Below, piece by piece: positions 1 to 7,378 of a DNA stretch of 64,000 bases. Made by a program: the position numbers and the translations under genes. The stretch spans positions 744,001-808,000 of the forward strand of contig NZ_CP031115.1 of NCBI RefSeq assembly GCF_003568865.1, in the 5' to 3' direction. Position 1 is the stretch's first letter, and each line of letters starts with the position of its first letter. The notes under the pieces were generated by a model. That model searched no databases. It worked only from the letters and a program-made list of their open reading frames with translations, and had not been told where the DNA came from. The DNA is from Rubrobacter indicoceani (GTDB taxonomy: Bacteria > Actinomycetota > Rubrobacteria > Rubrobacterales > Rubrobacteraceae).

Positions 1-552
1 GAGAAGGCCCAGGATAAGGACAAGGCTCTGCATCAGATACAGTCGCTGCGACCGGAATATAACGGTCGTGATAAGTGCGAGACCGGTGACCACAAGAACA
101 TAGGAGTAGACCCAGAATATCCAGAAAGCCGGGCCGTGCTCCAGGTCCAGAAACAGGTTCCCCGGCCCCTCGGAGACGGAGCTCCAGATCAGCCCGTGGC
201 GTTCGTTGGTGAAGACCAGCCCGAGTGTGAAGAGCGGCAGCACCGCGAGCAGCGACCCCCACACGCCGCCGAGCCGGCGCCCGCTGTAGGCGACCCCGAA
301 CGCCGCCACGCTGTACGGCAGGGCGCAGATGCCCAGGTACTGAATCTTCGCCCAGAAAATCTTCTGCGCGAACCCCAAAGAGCCGATCTCAAGCGCGTAC
401 CCCACGCTCCAGAGGCCCGCCGAGAACATCATCAGCGCCATCGCCCCGGCCCCCGGCGTCCGACGGTGCCCGACGGAGTAGACCGCAACCGCCAGCGAGA
501 CCACCGCGGCCAGAAAGAGCGCCGGTGAGTACGGATTTTCCTGAAACGTCAG
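1..552 (-). CDS. Sensor histidine kinase, N-terminal 7TM region (partial)
   Basis: Only the N-terminal part is inside the window; the gene continues past position 1. The translation from about 552 leftwards is almost entirely hydrophobic helices with short polar turns, for example FLAAVVSLAVAVYSVGHRR, then SAGLWSVGYALEIG, then AKIQYLG. The LW..GYALE and K.QYLG signatures and the spacing match the histidine kinase N-terminal 7TM sensor domain. The kinase domains are not visible, so a 7TM diguanylate cyclase is also possible. The start is uncertain: no ATG fits, a CTG at 552 follows an AGAGGTGAG Shine-Dalgarno-like run, and a GTG at 618 lacks one. Confidence 0.7.
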   Translation of the reverse strand, partial: MTFQENPYSPALFLAAVVSLAVAVYSVGHRRTPGAGAMALMMFSAGLWSVGYALEIGSLGFAQKIFWAKIQYLGICALPYSVAAFGVAYSGRRLGGVWGSLLAVLPLFTLGLVFTNERHGLIWSSVSEGPGNLFLDLEHGPAFWIFWVYSYVLVVTGLALITTVIFRSQRLYLMQSLVLILGLL

Positions 553-668
553 AGGCTCACCTCTAGTGAGATCGCATGTGATACAGGCTCCATTCTGCCC
601 CTGTCCGAGACATCGCACAAGACCCGGTTCCTCCCGGAGGACGGGCGGGGGCCGAAGACCCCGCCGCG

Positions 669-674
669 TATAAT
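669..674 (+). promoter_or_regulatory. -10 element TATAAT upstream of thioesterase
   Basis: A perfect TATAAT lies 59 bases before the ATG at 734. No good -35 hexamer is visible 16-18 bases upstream. The implied 5' UTR is about 50 nt. Confidence 0.5.
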
Positions 675-733
675 GCAACCGGACTTCCCGGCTACGAAAC
701 CAAACGCAGAGGCAAAAGAAAGGCGGCTGGCAG

Positions 734-1189
734 ATGTCTGAGACTTCAAGCGGAAAACCGGGCCTCACCCGCGAGCAACTGGCCGACCTCTCCCGGCACT
801 TCGACGAGGACATAACCTTCTCCCGGCACATAAGGGCGAAGGTGAAAGAGGCCGTCCCCGGCGAGGCGACGCTCTACATAGACGTGCAGGACTTCCACCT
901 CAACGGTGCAGGGACGCTTCACGGCGGGGTCTACGCCTCGCTTATAGACAACACGATGGGGCTTGCCCTGATCTCCGAGGTCGGGGTGCGTACCGCAACG
1001 ATAGACCTGAACGTCCGGTTTCTCGGCGCGGTGAGGGAGGGCCGCGTAACCTGCCGCGCCGAAGTCGTACACCGGACCCGCCGCCTCGCCACCCTTGAAG
1101 CCCGGGTTCACGACGACCTCGAAAACCTCGTCGCGCTCGGCTCCGGCACCTTTCGCATCTTTGAAAAGCAGGGCCGACCGCTCGTGTAA
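734..1189 (+). CDS. PaaI-family hotdog thioesterase
   Basis: A 151-residue protein of the hotdog-fold PaaI/YbgC type, expected to hydrolyse acyl-CoA or aryl-CoA thioesters in the cytoplasm. The family motif is clear around residues 60-80: LHGGVYASLIDNTMGLA, where the HGG and following Asp are the usual active-site region. A second conserved stretch, TIDLNVRFLGAVREG, forms the dimer strand. Length is normal for the family. It stands alone and ends convergently against the solute-binding protein gene, with a palindromic terminator between. The natural substrate cannot be read from sequence. The ATG is chosen because it follows AAAGGCGGCTGGC-type purine-rich sequence and fits the family N-terminus. 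Confidence 0.85.
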   Translation: MSETSSGKPGLTREQLADLSRHFDEDITFSRHIRAKVKEAVPGEATLYIDVQDFHLNGAGTLHGGVYASLIDNTMGLALISEVGVRTATIDLNVRFLGAVREGRVTCRAEVVHRTRRLATLEARVHDDLENLVALGSGTFRIFEKQGRPLV

Positions 1190-1225
1190 CCCCCCGACCG
1201 GAACCGCAGGCGAAGAACGTCCAAA

Positions 1226-1249
1226 GGGCGTACCTCGCGAGGTACGCCC
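1226..1249. terminator. Bidirectional palindrome between convergent genes
   Basis: A perfect 24-base palindrome (two 12-base arms, GGGCGTACCTCG and its complement) lies between the stops of the thioesterase and the solute-binding protein. Flanking T-runs are short (TTT on the minus strand), so it is a plausible but weak two-way terminator. Confidence 0.6.
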
Positions 1250-1272
1250 CGAGCCGTCTTTCAGGGTTCGGG

Positions 1273-2628
1273 TTAGCCCTGATCCACGATGGTCTGTATC
1301 GCCTCCTGAAGGTTGCTCGCGGCTCTGTCTGCGGAGATGTTCCCGGCTAGGCTGTCATTGAACTGATCCGCCATATCTATGGACATATCCGAGTAGTACG
1401 GCGAGACCGGACGCGGGACGGTGTTTTCAAGGGCCTCCCCGGCGAGCGAGATCACGGGTACGCTATCGAGGATCTCCCGGTCTTCGTAGAGCGCCGAGCG
1501 GGTCGGGAGCAGCGATGATTCAAGGGCGAAACGCTTCTGCTGCGCCTCCTGCGTCATGAAGCTGACGAACTCCCACGCGGCGTTCTGCGTCTCCTCGTCG
1601 GAGAGGCCGTTTATGTAGTAGTTGGCCCCGCCGAGGCCGCTCGCGCTCTGGCCGCCCTCACCCGCCGGGAGCGGTGCGACACCGATCTGATCCTGCGTGA
1701 TGTTCGACGATGCCTCGTCCGCCCCGAGCGCGTACATGTACGGCCAGTTGCGGCAGAACGCCGCGTTCCCGTTCAGGAAGCTGGCCTGACTCTCTTCCTC
1801 GGTGTAGGTTGAAACCGCCTGCGGCGTTACGCCCGACTCGACCATCCGGCGCTCCATCTCAAGCCCCGCGACGGCTTCCGGGCTGTCTATCGTAACGCTT
1901 GTCGGGTCATCCGGGTCAAGGGCGGAGCCGCCAAAGCTGTTGATATATTCAAGGCCGTTCACGACGCCGGACTCGCTGTTCGCCCCTTGAAAGATAAACC
2001 CGACCTCCACGCCGGAGTCTTCCTGAACCGTCCGGGCCATCTCTATAAGCCTGTCCCAGGTCTCAGGCGGGCCGTCGAAGCCGCTGTCGTCCAGAAGGTC
2101 GCTCCGGTAGTAGAGCATCCCGGCGTCGGTGAACCACGGGACGCCGTAGACCCCGCCATCGTAGGTTACGGCCTCGACCGGGCCTTCCAGATACTCGCCG
2201 CGCGTACCCTCGTCGAAGCGGTCGGAGAGGTCGGCGAGCCAGCCGTTCGCGGCGAACTGAGCCGCCCAGATAACGTCGCCTCCGATCACGTCTATATCTC
2301 CGCCCCCGGCCTGAAACTGCGTCAACAGCAGGTCAAAGGCGTTGCTCGTGTCCGTCGGGGCCGGTCGAAAGGAGACCTCGATCTCACCTTCGTGATCGGC
2401 GTTGAACTGGTTTATGAGGTCCTCGATAACCGCCTGAGCCGACGGCGAGGTGGAGTAGATGACCTCTATCGCGCCGGACTCCGTCTCGGTCGGGCCGGAG
2501 CCACCGCCGCAGCCCGCGACCCCGAGCGTAGCGGCGGCGGCAAGGCCCGCGCCGCCGAGCCTGAGGAAGTCCCTGCGGGCGATGCCCGGCCCCGCTGGCT
2601 CGCCGCCGGAAAGCCTGTTCTCTGGCAT
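1273..2628 (-). CDS. ABC transporter sugar-binding lipoprotein (family 1), Tat-type signal
   Basis: A 451-residue extracellular solute-binding protein of family 1 (carbohydrate uptake). The N-terminus carries a twin-arginine motif (ARRDFL, residues 17-22), a hydrophobic stretch and a lipobox ending at Cys40 (GVAGC), so it should be exported folded by Tat and lipid-anchored. The fold is supported by IEVIYSTSPSAQAVIEDL, GDVIWAAQFA and YGVPWFTDAG. No ABC permease or ATPase lies nearby, so its partners are elsewhere or it uses a shared ATPase. It is divergent from a GH13 glucosidase, which suggests an alpha-glucoside such as trehalose, maltose or isomaltose as ligand; this is inference. The ATG follows AGAAAGAAGG. 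A sigma70-like promoter lies at 2910-2938 and a small leader ORF at 2716-2862. Confidence 0.9.
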   Translation of the reverse strand: MPENRLSGGEPAGPGIARRDFLRLGGAGLAAAATLGVAGCGGGSGPTETESGAIEVIYSTSPSAQAVIEDLINQFNADHEGEIEVSFRPAPTDTSNAFDLLLTQFQAGGGDIDVIGGDVIWAAQFAANGWLADLSDRFDEGTRGEYLEGPVEAVTYDGGVYGVPWFTDAGMLYYRSDLLDDSGFDGPPETWDRLIEMARTVQEDSGVEVGFIFQGANSESGVVNGLEYINSFGGSALDPDDPTSVTIDSPEAVAGLEMERRMVESGVTPQAVSTYTEEESQASFLNGNAAFCRNWPYMYALGADEASSNITQDQIGVAPLPAGEGGQSASGLGGANYYINGLSDEETQNAAWEFVSFMTQEAQQKRFALESSLLPTRSALYEDREILDSVPVISLAGEALENTVPRPVSPYYSDMSIDMADQFNDSLAGNISADRAASNLQEAIQTIVDQG

Positions 2629-2715
2629 GAGTAGCCTTCTTTCTGAAGATGTAGCAGGTTCTTGTACGGGTAGATGGCCGGATCTCGCCCGACAGAATGG
2701 GGAAATCCGGGGAGG

Positions 2716-2862
2716 CTACGGTCTACAGACGAGGCCGCCGCAGCCCGCGCAGACGGACCGCTCGCGGAGCTGGTCCGCGCTCAGGCGGAGCCTGCGCTGG
2801 TGGATCGAGAAAGCCTCCGAGAGCCGGGTGATGACGCCGCAGACAACTGTATGGGACCTCAA
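2716..2862 (-). CDS. Possible 48-residue Cys-containing leader ORF
   Basis: Unrecognised. Downstream of the promoter at 2910-2938 a GGAGGAG Shine-Dalgarno sits 5 nt before a TTG at 2862, opening a 48-codon frame that ends at a TAG 87 bases before the solute-binding protein. Almost every third codon position is G or C in its second half, as in real genes here. The peptide ends in CAGCGGLVC, a knuckle-like Cys cluster. It may be a true small protein, a regulatory leader peptide or the relic of a larger gene. Confidence 0.35.
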   Translation of the reverse strand: MRSHTVVCGVITRLSEAFSIHQRRLRLSADQLRERSVCAGCGGLVCRP

Positions 2863-2909
2863 CTTCTCCTCCGCCCGGTTCTCTTTCCCCAGAATAAAGC
2901 GTGCCGCAC

Positions 2910-2938
2910 AAGATACAGCCTGCACTATCCCCGGTCAA
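2910..2938 (-). promoter_or_regulatory. Sigma70-type promoter, TTGACC-17-TATCTT
   Basis: Read on the minus strand, a TTGACC -35 (2933-2938) and a TATCTT -10 (2910-2915) are separated by exactly 17 bases. Transcription would start near 2903, giving about 275 nt of leader before the solute-binding protein. Confidence 0.6.
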
Positions 2939-3026
2939 CAGCTGCGTGCGATACCACCGTTGAACGTCCCGTCTCCTTGCGTTACCTTTTCGCCCGGACA
3001 CCGGCGGCAGAGAGCAGGGGAGCGGG

Positions 3027-4631
3027 TTGGAGAATAGCGTGTGGTGGAAAAACGGGGTTGTCTATCAGGTCTACCCGCGCAGCTTCGCGGACACAGACGG
3101 TGACGGCGTCGGCGACATACCCGGCATAGTCAGAAAGCTTGACTACCTCGCGGAGATCGGTGTTGACGCGCTCTGGCTCTCGCCGTTCTTCCCCTCGCCG
3201 ATGAAGGACTTCGGCTACGACATCTCCGACTACCGGGGCGTGGACCGGATCTTCGGCACGTCTAGAGACTTCGACGATCTGCTCCGGGAAGCCCACGCCC
3301 GCTCCGTCAGGATCATCATAGACCTGGTCCCGAACCACACCTCCGACGAACACGAATGGTTTGTCGAGAGCCGCTCCTCCCGCGACAACCCGAAGCGCGA
3401 CTGGTACGTCTGGCGCGATGGGAAGCCGGACGGCTCACCGCCCAACAACTGGGAGAGCATCCACGGTGGCGGGAGCGCGTGGGAGTTCGACGCGGCTACG
3501 GAGCAGTACTATCTCCACACCTTCCAGGTCGAGCAGCCCGACCTTGACTGGCGAAACCCCGAGGTTCGCGCGGCGATCTACGACGTGATGCGGTTCTGGC
3601 TCGGGCGGGGCGTTGACGGCTTTCGGATAGATGCGCTGCCGTGCGTGGCCAAGGACGATCTGCTCCGGGACAACCCGCACAACCCCGGCTGGCGCGAGGG
3701 GATGCCGCTCGGGATGCGCCAGAGCCGGCTAAACTCCGAAGACGCCCCCGCAATCCTGGAGATAATCCATCAGTTGCGCTCCGTAACCGACGAGTTCGAC
3801 GGAGAGCGCGTCCTTATCGGCGAGGCGTACCTCCCGCTCGAACGCCTGATGCGGTACTACGGCGACTCCCTTGACGGCCTCCACCTGCCGTACAACTTCG
3901 GGCTGCTCGAGGTCCCGGAGTGGACCCCGAAGACCGTCGGAGGGCTCGTCGAACGCTACGAAGCCGCGCTACCGGAGGACGCCGCGCCCAACTGGGTACT
4001 CGGCAACCACGACAACCCGCGCGTCGCAAGCCGGGTCGGGTCGGGGCAGGCTCGCGTCGCGCAGATGCTCCTGCTCACATTGCGCGGAACCCCGACCGTC
4101 TACTATGGGGATGAGATCGGGATGACGGACGCCGAGATCACACCCGGGCAGACCCGGGACCCGCAGGGCATCAAAGACCCGGCCCATAACCGCGACCCCG
4201 CGCGCACCCCGATGCAGTGGAACGCAACCGAAAACGCGGGCTTCTCGACCGCCGAACCCTGGCTTCCCATCCCGGACGCAAAGGAAACGAACGTCGAGTC
4301 CCAAGCAAAAGACCCGCGCTCGATGCTCGCCCTCTTCCGCCAACTCACCCGGCTCAGGCGCGAGACGCTCGCGCTCAACGTCGGCTCCTACGTCCCGCTA
4401 GAAACCGGAAGCCGGAACGTCTACGCCTACCTGCGGGAACACGGAGGAGATCGCATCCTCATCACGCTCAACTTCGGCGACGAACCGGAGGAAATAAACC
4501 TCCCCGGGGACCATAAAGCCGACCTCCTCTCCACCACCGAAATGAATCCCGAAGCGGCAACCTTCACGGAGACCCTGAGCCTCCGCCCGAACGAGGGAAT
4601 AGTCTGCCGCCTTCGAAAAACTTCAGGCTGA
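3027..4631 (+). CDS. GH13 alpha-glucosidase (oligo-1,6-glucosidase type)
   Basis: A 534-residue GH13 (alpha-amylase superfamily) enzyme. The calcium-loop-like DTDGDGVGD is at 22-30, VPNH at 101-104, the nucleophile Asp202 in GFRIDA, the acid/base Glu266 in IGEAY, and the transition-state His328-Asp329 in GNHD. The domain order and the MQW segment near residue 390 fit alpha-glucosidase, oligo-1,6-glucosidase or trehalulose hydrolase rather than an endo-amylase. No signal peptide is present, so it acts in the cytoplasm, probably on sugar brought in through the divergent binding protein. The start is TTG, chosen because AGGGGAG lies just upstream and the WWKNGVVYQVYPRSF N-terminus is typical. 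Exact substrate is unknown. Confidence 0.9.
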   Translation: MENSVWWKNGVVYQVYPRSFADTDGDGVGDIPGIVRKLDYLAEIGVDALWLSPFFPSPMKDFGYDISDYRGVDRIFGTSRDFDDLLREAHARSVRIIIDLVPNHTSDEHEWFVESRSSRDNPKRDWYVWRDGKPDGSPPNNWESIHGGGSAWEFDAATEQYYLHTFQVEQPDLDWRNPEVRAAIYDVMRFWLGRGVDGFRIDALPCVAKDDLLRDNPHNPGWREGMPLGMRQSRLNSEDAPAILEIIHQLRSVTDEFDGERVLIGEAYLPLERLMRYYGDSLDGLHLPYNFGLLEVPEWTPKTVGGLVERYEAALPEDAAPNWVLGNHDNPRVASRVGSGQARVAQMLLLTLRGTPTVYYGDEIGMTDAEITPGQTRDPQGIKDPAHNRDPARTPMQWNATENAGFSTAEPWLPIPDAKETNVESQAKDPRSMLALFRQLTRLRRETLALNVGSYVPLETGSRNVYAYLREHGGDRILITLNFGDEPEEINLPGDHKADLLSTTEMNPEAATFTETLSLRPNEGIVCRLRKTSG

Positions 4632-4648
4632 TAAAGACGAAAAAGAAG

Positions 4649-4721
4649 TGCGCCTGGAAGGATTCGAACCTCCGGCACGCGGTTTAGGAAACCACTGCTC
4701 TATCCCCTGAGCTACAGGCGC
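4649..4721 (-). tRNA. tRNA-Arg (anticodon CCT)
   Basis: On the minus strand the acceptor stem GCGCCTG pairs with CAGGCGC. The anticodon loop TTCCTAA gives CCT, and the T-loop GGTTCGAATCC is intact. CCA is not encoded. It is downstream of tRNA-Val in one transcription unit. Confidence 0.95.
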
Positions 4722-4783
4722 ACGTGTACCGGCCCAAAGGTTACCAGACCGCAGGATAAGCGACAAACAGACGAAAAGTTCGG

Positions 4784-4855
4784 TGGGCGATGCTGGGTTC
4801 GAACCAGCGACCTCTGCCGTGTGAAGGCAGCGCTCTCCCGCTGAGCTAATCGCCC
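4784..4855 (-). tRNA. tRNA-Val (anticodon CAC)
   Basis: On the minus strand the acceptor stem GGGCGAT pairs with ATCGCCC. The anticodon stem CTGCC/GGCAG encloses TTCACAC, giving CAC, and the T-arm GGTTCGAACCC is intact. CCA is not encoded. Confidence 0.95.
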
Positions 4856-4880
4856 CGAAGCGTACGCCTTGAGCGTGGTG

Positions 4881-4909
4881 AATATAGCATTTACGGCTCG
4901 GTTTGTTAA
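4881..4909 (-). promoter_or_regulatory. tRNA promoter, TTAACA-17-TATATT
   Basis: On the minus strand a TTAACA -35 (4904-4909) and a TATATT -10 (4881-4886) are spaced by 17 bases, with the predicted start about 20 bases before tRNA-Val. It should drive both tRNA genes. Confidence 0.7.
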
Positions 4910-4984
4910 CCGGCGGCCCGGTTAGGGTCGCCGGTGCGGTTATACTCTTCTCTATATTTAGTGAGCGCGACGGGAGGAGTGTTT

Positions 4985-5398
4985 TTGTCCGAGAGCGGTG
5001 GAGGGCAGGGGGGGCGGAGCCTTGAGGACGTGCTGTCGGGGCTTCGGGCTTTGTCGGGGGATATAGAGTCGCTTGCGGTGCTTTCACCGGGCGGCGAGGT
5101 TCTGTATTCAAGTCAGCCCGCCGGGGTGGAACGCCAGCGGTCGAGCGCGATGCTTTCGGCTCTCGGCGGCCTTGCGGTGAGGGCGGCCCGGGAGAATGGC
5201 AAGGATCACACCGAGCAGGTCCGGGTGAAGACGGAGGCCGGACACCTGCTGATGGTGCGCTCGAACGACGGGGGTATGATCGCGGCCACGACCGGCCCCG
5301 ATGCCCGCGTCGGACTCGCGCTCTACGATATGCGCAACGCCCGTGACGAGGTGTCTCGCGCGGTAGATCTCGACGCGGCAAAGGGGGGTGGCGTATGA
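4985..5398 (+). CDS. Roadblock/LC7-like domain protein
   Basis: A protein of about 137 residues with one roadblock/LC7-like alpha-beta domain. The pattern is DVLSGLRALSGDIESLAVLSPGG at the N-terminus, followed by AMLSALGGLAVRAA, then strands around VKTEAGHLLMVRS and GMIAATTGPDARVGLAL. Roadblock proteins usually partner small GTPases, but no GTPase gene is adjacent. The start is placed at TTG 4985, because GGGAGGAG lies 8 bases upstream; the earlier in-frame GTG at 4934 falls in the promoter region next to TATACT (4941-4946). Its stop overlaps the next start as ATGA, so the two genes are translationally coupled. Confidence 0.65.
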   Translation: MSESGGGQGGRSLEDVLSGLRALSGDIESLAVLSPGGEVLYSSQPAGVERQRSSAMLSALGGLAVRAARENGKDHTEQVRVKTEAGHLLMVRSNDGGMIAATTGPDARVGLALYDMRNARDEVSRAVDLDAAKGGGV

Positions 5399-5604
5399 GC
5401 CGGTTGTTCAAGGGCGTCCTGCTGGTCGGCGCGGCGGCCGGGGCGGTCTACGCGGCAAAGAACTTCCTCGGTGACGGCGGAGCCTCTTCCGGCGAGGCCA
5501 CGCTTACGTTTGCGGACGGCACTTCGGTCAGCTTCTCGCCGTCGGATATCCAGGGGCAGGAGTTTGTGGATATCGCCCGCAAGCTTGTCGAGTCCGGGGT
5601 CTAG
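5395..5604 (+). CDS. Small membrane-anchored protein, unknown function
   Basis: A 69-residue protein not assigned to a family. It has a positively charged start (MSRLFKG), one hydrophobic segment at residues 8-25 (VLLVGAAAGAVYAAK) and a soluble tail with FADGTSVSFSP and FVDIARKLVESG. It overlaps the roadblock gene by ATGA, so the two products are likely made together. It ends 4 bases inside the convergent DUF3037 gene. Confidence 0.6.
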   Translation: MSRLFKGVLLVGAAAGAVYAAKNFLGDGGASSGEATLTFADGTSVSFSPSDIQGQEFVDIARKLVESGV

Positions 5605-5999
5605 AGTCCGGTTTTCTCCCGGTGTACGAGCCTCCCGAACAGGAGGCTCAGTTCTTTCTCTGGGGCGGTTGTGAAACCCGTGTGCACCACCGAAGGCTGG
5701 ATGACGGTGTTCTTCGGGGCGACGACGCGCCCGAACCTCTCGCGCTGGGTAAGCCCCCCGAGCGCCCCCGCCGCCCCGCCGCCCTCGCAGACCTTCACGA
5801 CGGAGTCCAGATGGCAGAGCAGCAGCTCGAAGTCCGGCTCCGGTGCGAGGCCGAGGTACAGGCCCTTGTCCAGATGCACCCGCGCCCCGAGAAATCTCCG
5901 TTCCGGACAGAAAAGCGCGACCCCGGCGTTCAGGCTCTCGGCGCGCTCCGGCCTCGGCACGACGCGCAGAACAGCGTACTGGTAGAGAAGCTTCGTCAT
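5601..5999 (-). CDS. DUF3037 domain protein
   Basis: A 132-residue protein matching the DUF3037 pattern: YQYAVLRVVPRPERAESLNAGVALFCPE near the N-terminus (residues 6-33) and a basic tail. The family has no established biochemical function. It is commonly found directly beside a HipA-like kinase, as here, where its start overlaps the kinase stop as ATGA. This makes it a likely partner or substrate of the kinase; that role is inference. Confidence 0.8.
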   Translation of the reverse strand: MTKLLYQYAVLRVVPRPERAESLNAGVALFCPERRFLGARVHLDKGLYLGLAPEPDFELLLCHLDSVVKVCEGGGAAGALGGLTQRERFGRVVAPKNTVIQPSVVHTGFTTAPEKELSLLFGRLVHREKTGL

Positions 6000-6796
6000 C
6001 CCCGACCAGATTCCCGGACCGTCTGCCGCAGGGCGGACCCCCAGGTCTCGCGACCTTCCAGCCTGAGACGGAAGTACTCTAGGTATGCCGCCCGCACTCC
6101 CTCTGCGCCGTCGAAGCCCGCCTCACCGGCGAGCCACTCGTCCGGCACGAGTGAGACGGCTCTCCAGAGCGTTTTATCGTCGAGCTCTCCCCGGAGGTGG
6201 CGTCCGGCCTCTTCAAGGCCGTCGGGGGTGACGAAGGGGAGGAGGACATGGGTCTTTGCGGCGGGGAAGGGGTTTTTCGCTTTCTCACGCCAGCCCGCCC
6301 ACGAGTGGTGGAAGTAAAGGGATGCGCCGTGGTCTATACACCACACTTCTCCGTGCCAGAGCAGGAGGTTTGCGTTGTGCGGCGTACGGTCCACGTTGGT
6401 CGTTAGGGCATCAAACCAGAGTATCCGCGCCGCGAGGCTCTCCGTTATCGGGGAGGCGAGCGGGTCGAAGCCGAACGAACCGGGCAGGTAGTCCATCCCG
6501 AGGTTCAGGCCCGCGCTGGCGCGGATGAGATCCTGTATCTCCGGGTCCGGCTCGCTTCTTGCAAGTACCGGGTCCAGCTCCGCAACCACCAGCTCCGGCA
6601 CCGGAAGACCGGCGCTTCTTGCAAGCTCCCCCGTTATCACCTCCGCGACCAGCGCCTTCCTGCCCTGGCCCGCCCCGCGAAACTTCAGGACATACATCCC
6701 ATCGTCGTCGGCCTCGACGAGCGCGGGGAGCGAACCCCCCTCCCGAAACGGCGTAACGTAGCGCGTTACCTCGACCCGGCGTAGTGAAACCCTCAA
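5996..6796 (-). CDS. HipA-like Ser/Thr kinase family protein
   Basis: A 266-residue HipA-family protein, shorter than E. coli HipA (about 440 residues) and lacking its N-terminal subdomain. YVLKFRGAGQGRKALVAEVITGELARSAGLPVP (about 35-67) resembles the nucleotide-binding part, with Lys in VLKF. ILWFDALTTNVDRTPHNANLL (about 124-144) holds the catalytic D..R..N..L pattern (NVDRTPHNANLL), and WCIDHGASL the metal-binding Asp. The start is TTG, overlapping the marR stop as TTGA, and the stop overlaps DUF3037. The gene is sandwiched in a marR-hipA-DUF3037 operon with no HipB-type antitoxin. Confidence 0.8.
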   Translation of the reverse strand: MRVSLRRVEVTRYVTPFREGGSLPALVEADDDGMYVLKFRGAGQGRKALVAEVITGELARSAGLPVPELVVAELDPVLARSEPDPEIQDLIRASAGLNLGMDYLPGSFGFDPLASPITESLAARILWFDALTTNVDRTPHNANLLLWHGEVWCIDHGASLYFHHSWAGWREKAKNPFPAAKTHVLLPFVTPDGLEEAGRHLRGELDDKTLWRAVSLVPDEWLAGEAGFDGAEGVRAAYLEYFRLRLEGRETWGSALRQTVRESGRG

Positions 6797-7236
6797 CCCG
6801 TCCCCCGGTCGAGCTTTCTGAGAAGCCTGTACAGCGTGGTCTGCTCCTCTTCCGTCAGCGCGTCGAAACGACGCTGCACAAAGGCCTCGTGCGCCGGAAC
6901 GACCGCCGCGAAGAGTTCCCGCCCCGCGCCGGTCAGGTACAGCCGCTTCATCCGACCCTCGGACTCCCGACGAATTATCCCGCGACCCTCCATCTTGCGC
7001 ATAAGCTGCGCGATGTTCCCCTTTGTAACCAGAAGCGACGCCGCAAGCTCGCCCTGGCTGATCCCCTCCGCCGCCCCGACCCGCGCCAGCACGTCAAACT
7101 GCCCCATGTTCAACCCAAACGCCCGCAACTGCTCGTCACCCGCCCGCTCCGTCCGGCTGTGAAACCGCATCATCCGAAGCCACGACAGAAGACCGGGGGT
7201 CCGGATCCCCCCTCCTGTCTTTCCGCCGCTACCCAC
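6793..7236 (-). CDS. MarR-family transcriptional regulator
   Basis: A protein of up to 147 residues with the MarR winged helix: FDVLARVGAAEGISQGELAASLLVTKGNIAQLMRKMEGRGIIRRE is helix-turn-helix plus wing, and the flanking helices form the dimer. The start is uncertain: GTG 7236 lacks a good ribosome site. Two near-palindromic sites GTTTA-N4-TAAAC in the gap to the divergent dioxygenase gene are its likely operators. The divergent dioxygenase and quinone reductase suggest a quinone- or catechol-sensing role like MhqR. That ligand is inferred from neighbours, not from this protein. Confidence 0.85.
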   Translation of the reverse strand: MGSGGKTGGGIRTPGLLSWLRMMRFHSRTERAGDEQLRAFGLNMGQFDVLARVGAAEGISQGELAASLLVTKGNIAQLMRKMEGRGIIRRESEGRMKRLYLTGAGRELFAAVVPAHEAFVQRRFDALTEEEQTTLYRLLRKLDRGTG

Positions 7237-7299
7237 GCAAAAACCTCGATATCACCCGGTCTCCATTGCCTTCCAGAATAAACCGCCAACCTGACCGCC

Positions 7300-7327
7300 T
7301 TGACTATAAACAGTTTAACGCTAAACT
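7300..7327 (+). promoter_or_regulatory. Promoter TTGACT-16-TAAACT for dioxygenase gene
   Basis: A TTGACT -35 (7300-7305) and a TAAACT -10 (7322-7327) flank and overlap the first palindromic operator, so a repressor bound there would block RNA polymerase. Confidence 0.5.
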
Positions 7328-7353
7328 ACAGAAGATAAAGTTTAGCGGTAAAC
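7313..7353. promoter_or_regulatory. Two MarR-type operator palindromes
   Basis: GTTTAACGCTAAAC (7313-7326) and GTTTAGCGGTAAAC (7340-7353) are two near-perfect copies of a GTTTA-N4-TAAAC inverted repeat, 27 bases centre to centre. They lie between divergent marR and the VOC dioxygenase gene. Confidence 0.75.
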
Positions 7354-7378
7354 AGTTATAGTGGAGATCGGAGAATTC

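Larger units (their letters stand above)
2629..3026. other. 398-bp divergent intergenic region
   Basis: This separates the minus-strand solute-binding protein from the plus-strand glucosidase. It holds a good minus-strand promoter (2910-2938) and a small minus-strand ORF with its own ribosome site (2716-2862). No convincing palindromic operator for a LacI-type regulator was seen, nor a clear plus-strand promoter. Confidence 0.5.

Noticed and set aside
4934-4984. Earlier GTG start for the roadblock gene
   Set aside because: It overlaps the TATACT promoter-like element and lacks a ribosome site; TTG 4985 has GGGAGGAG upstream.
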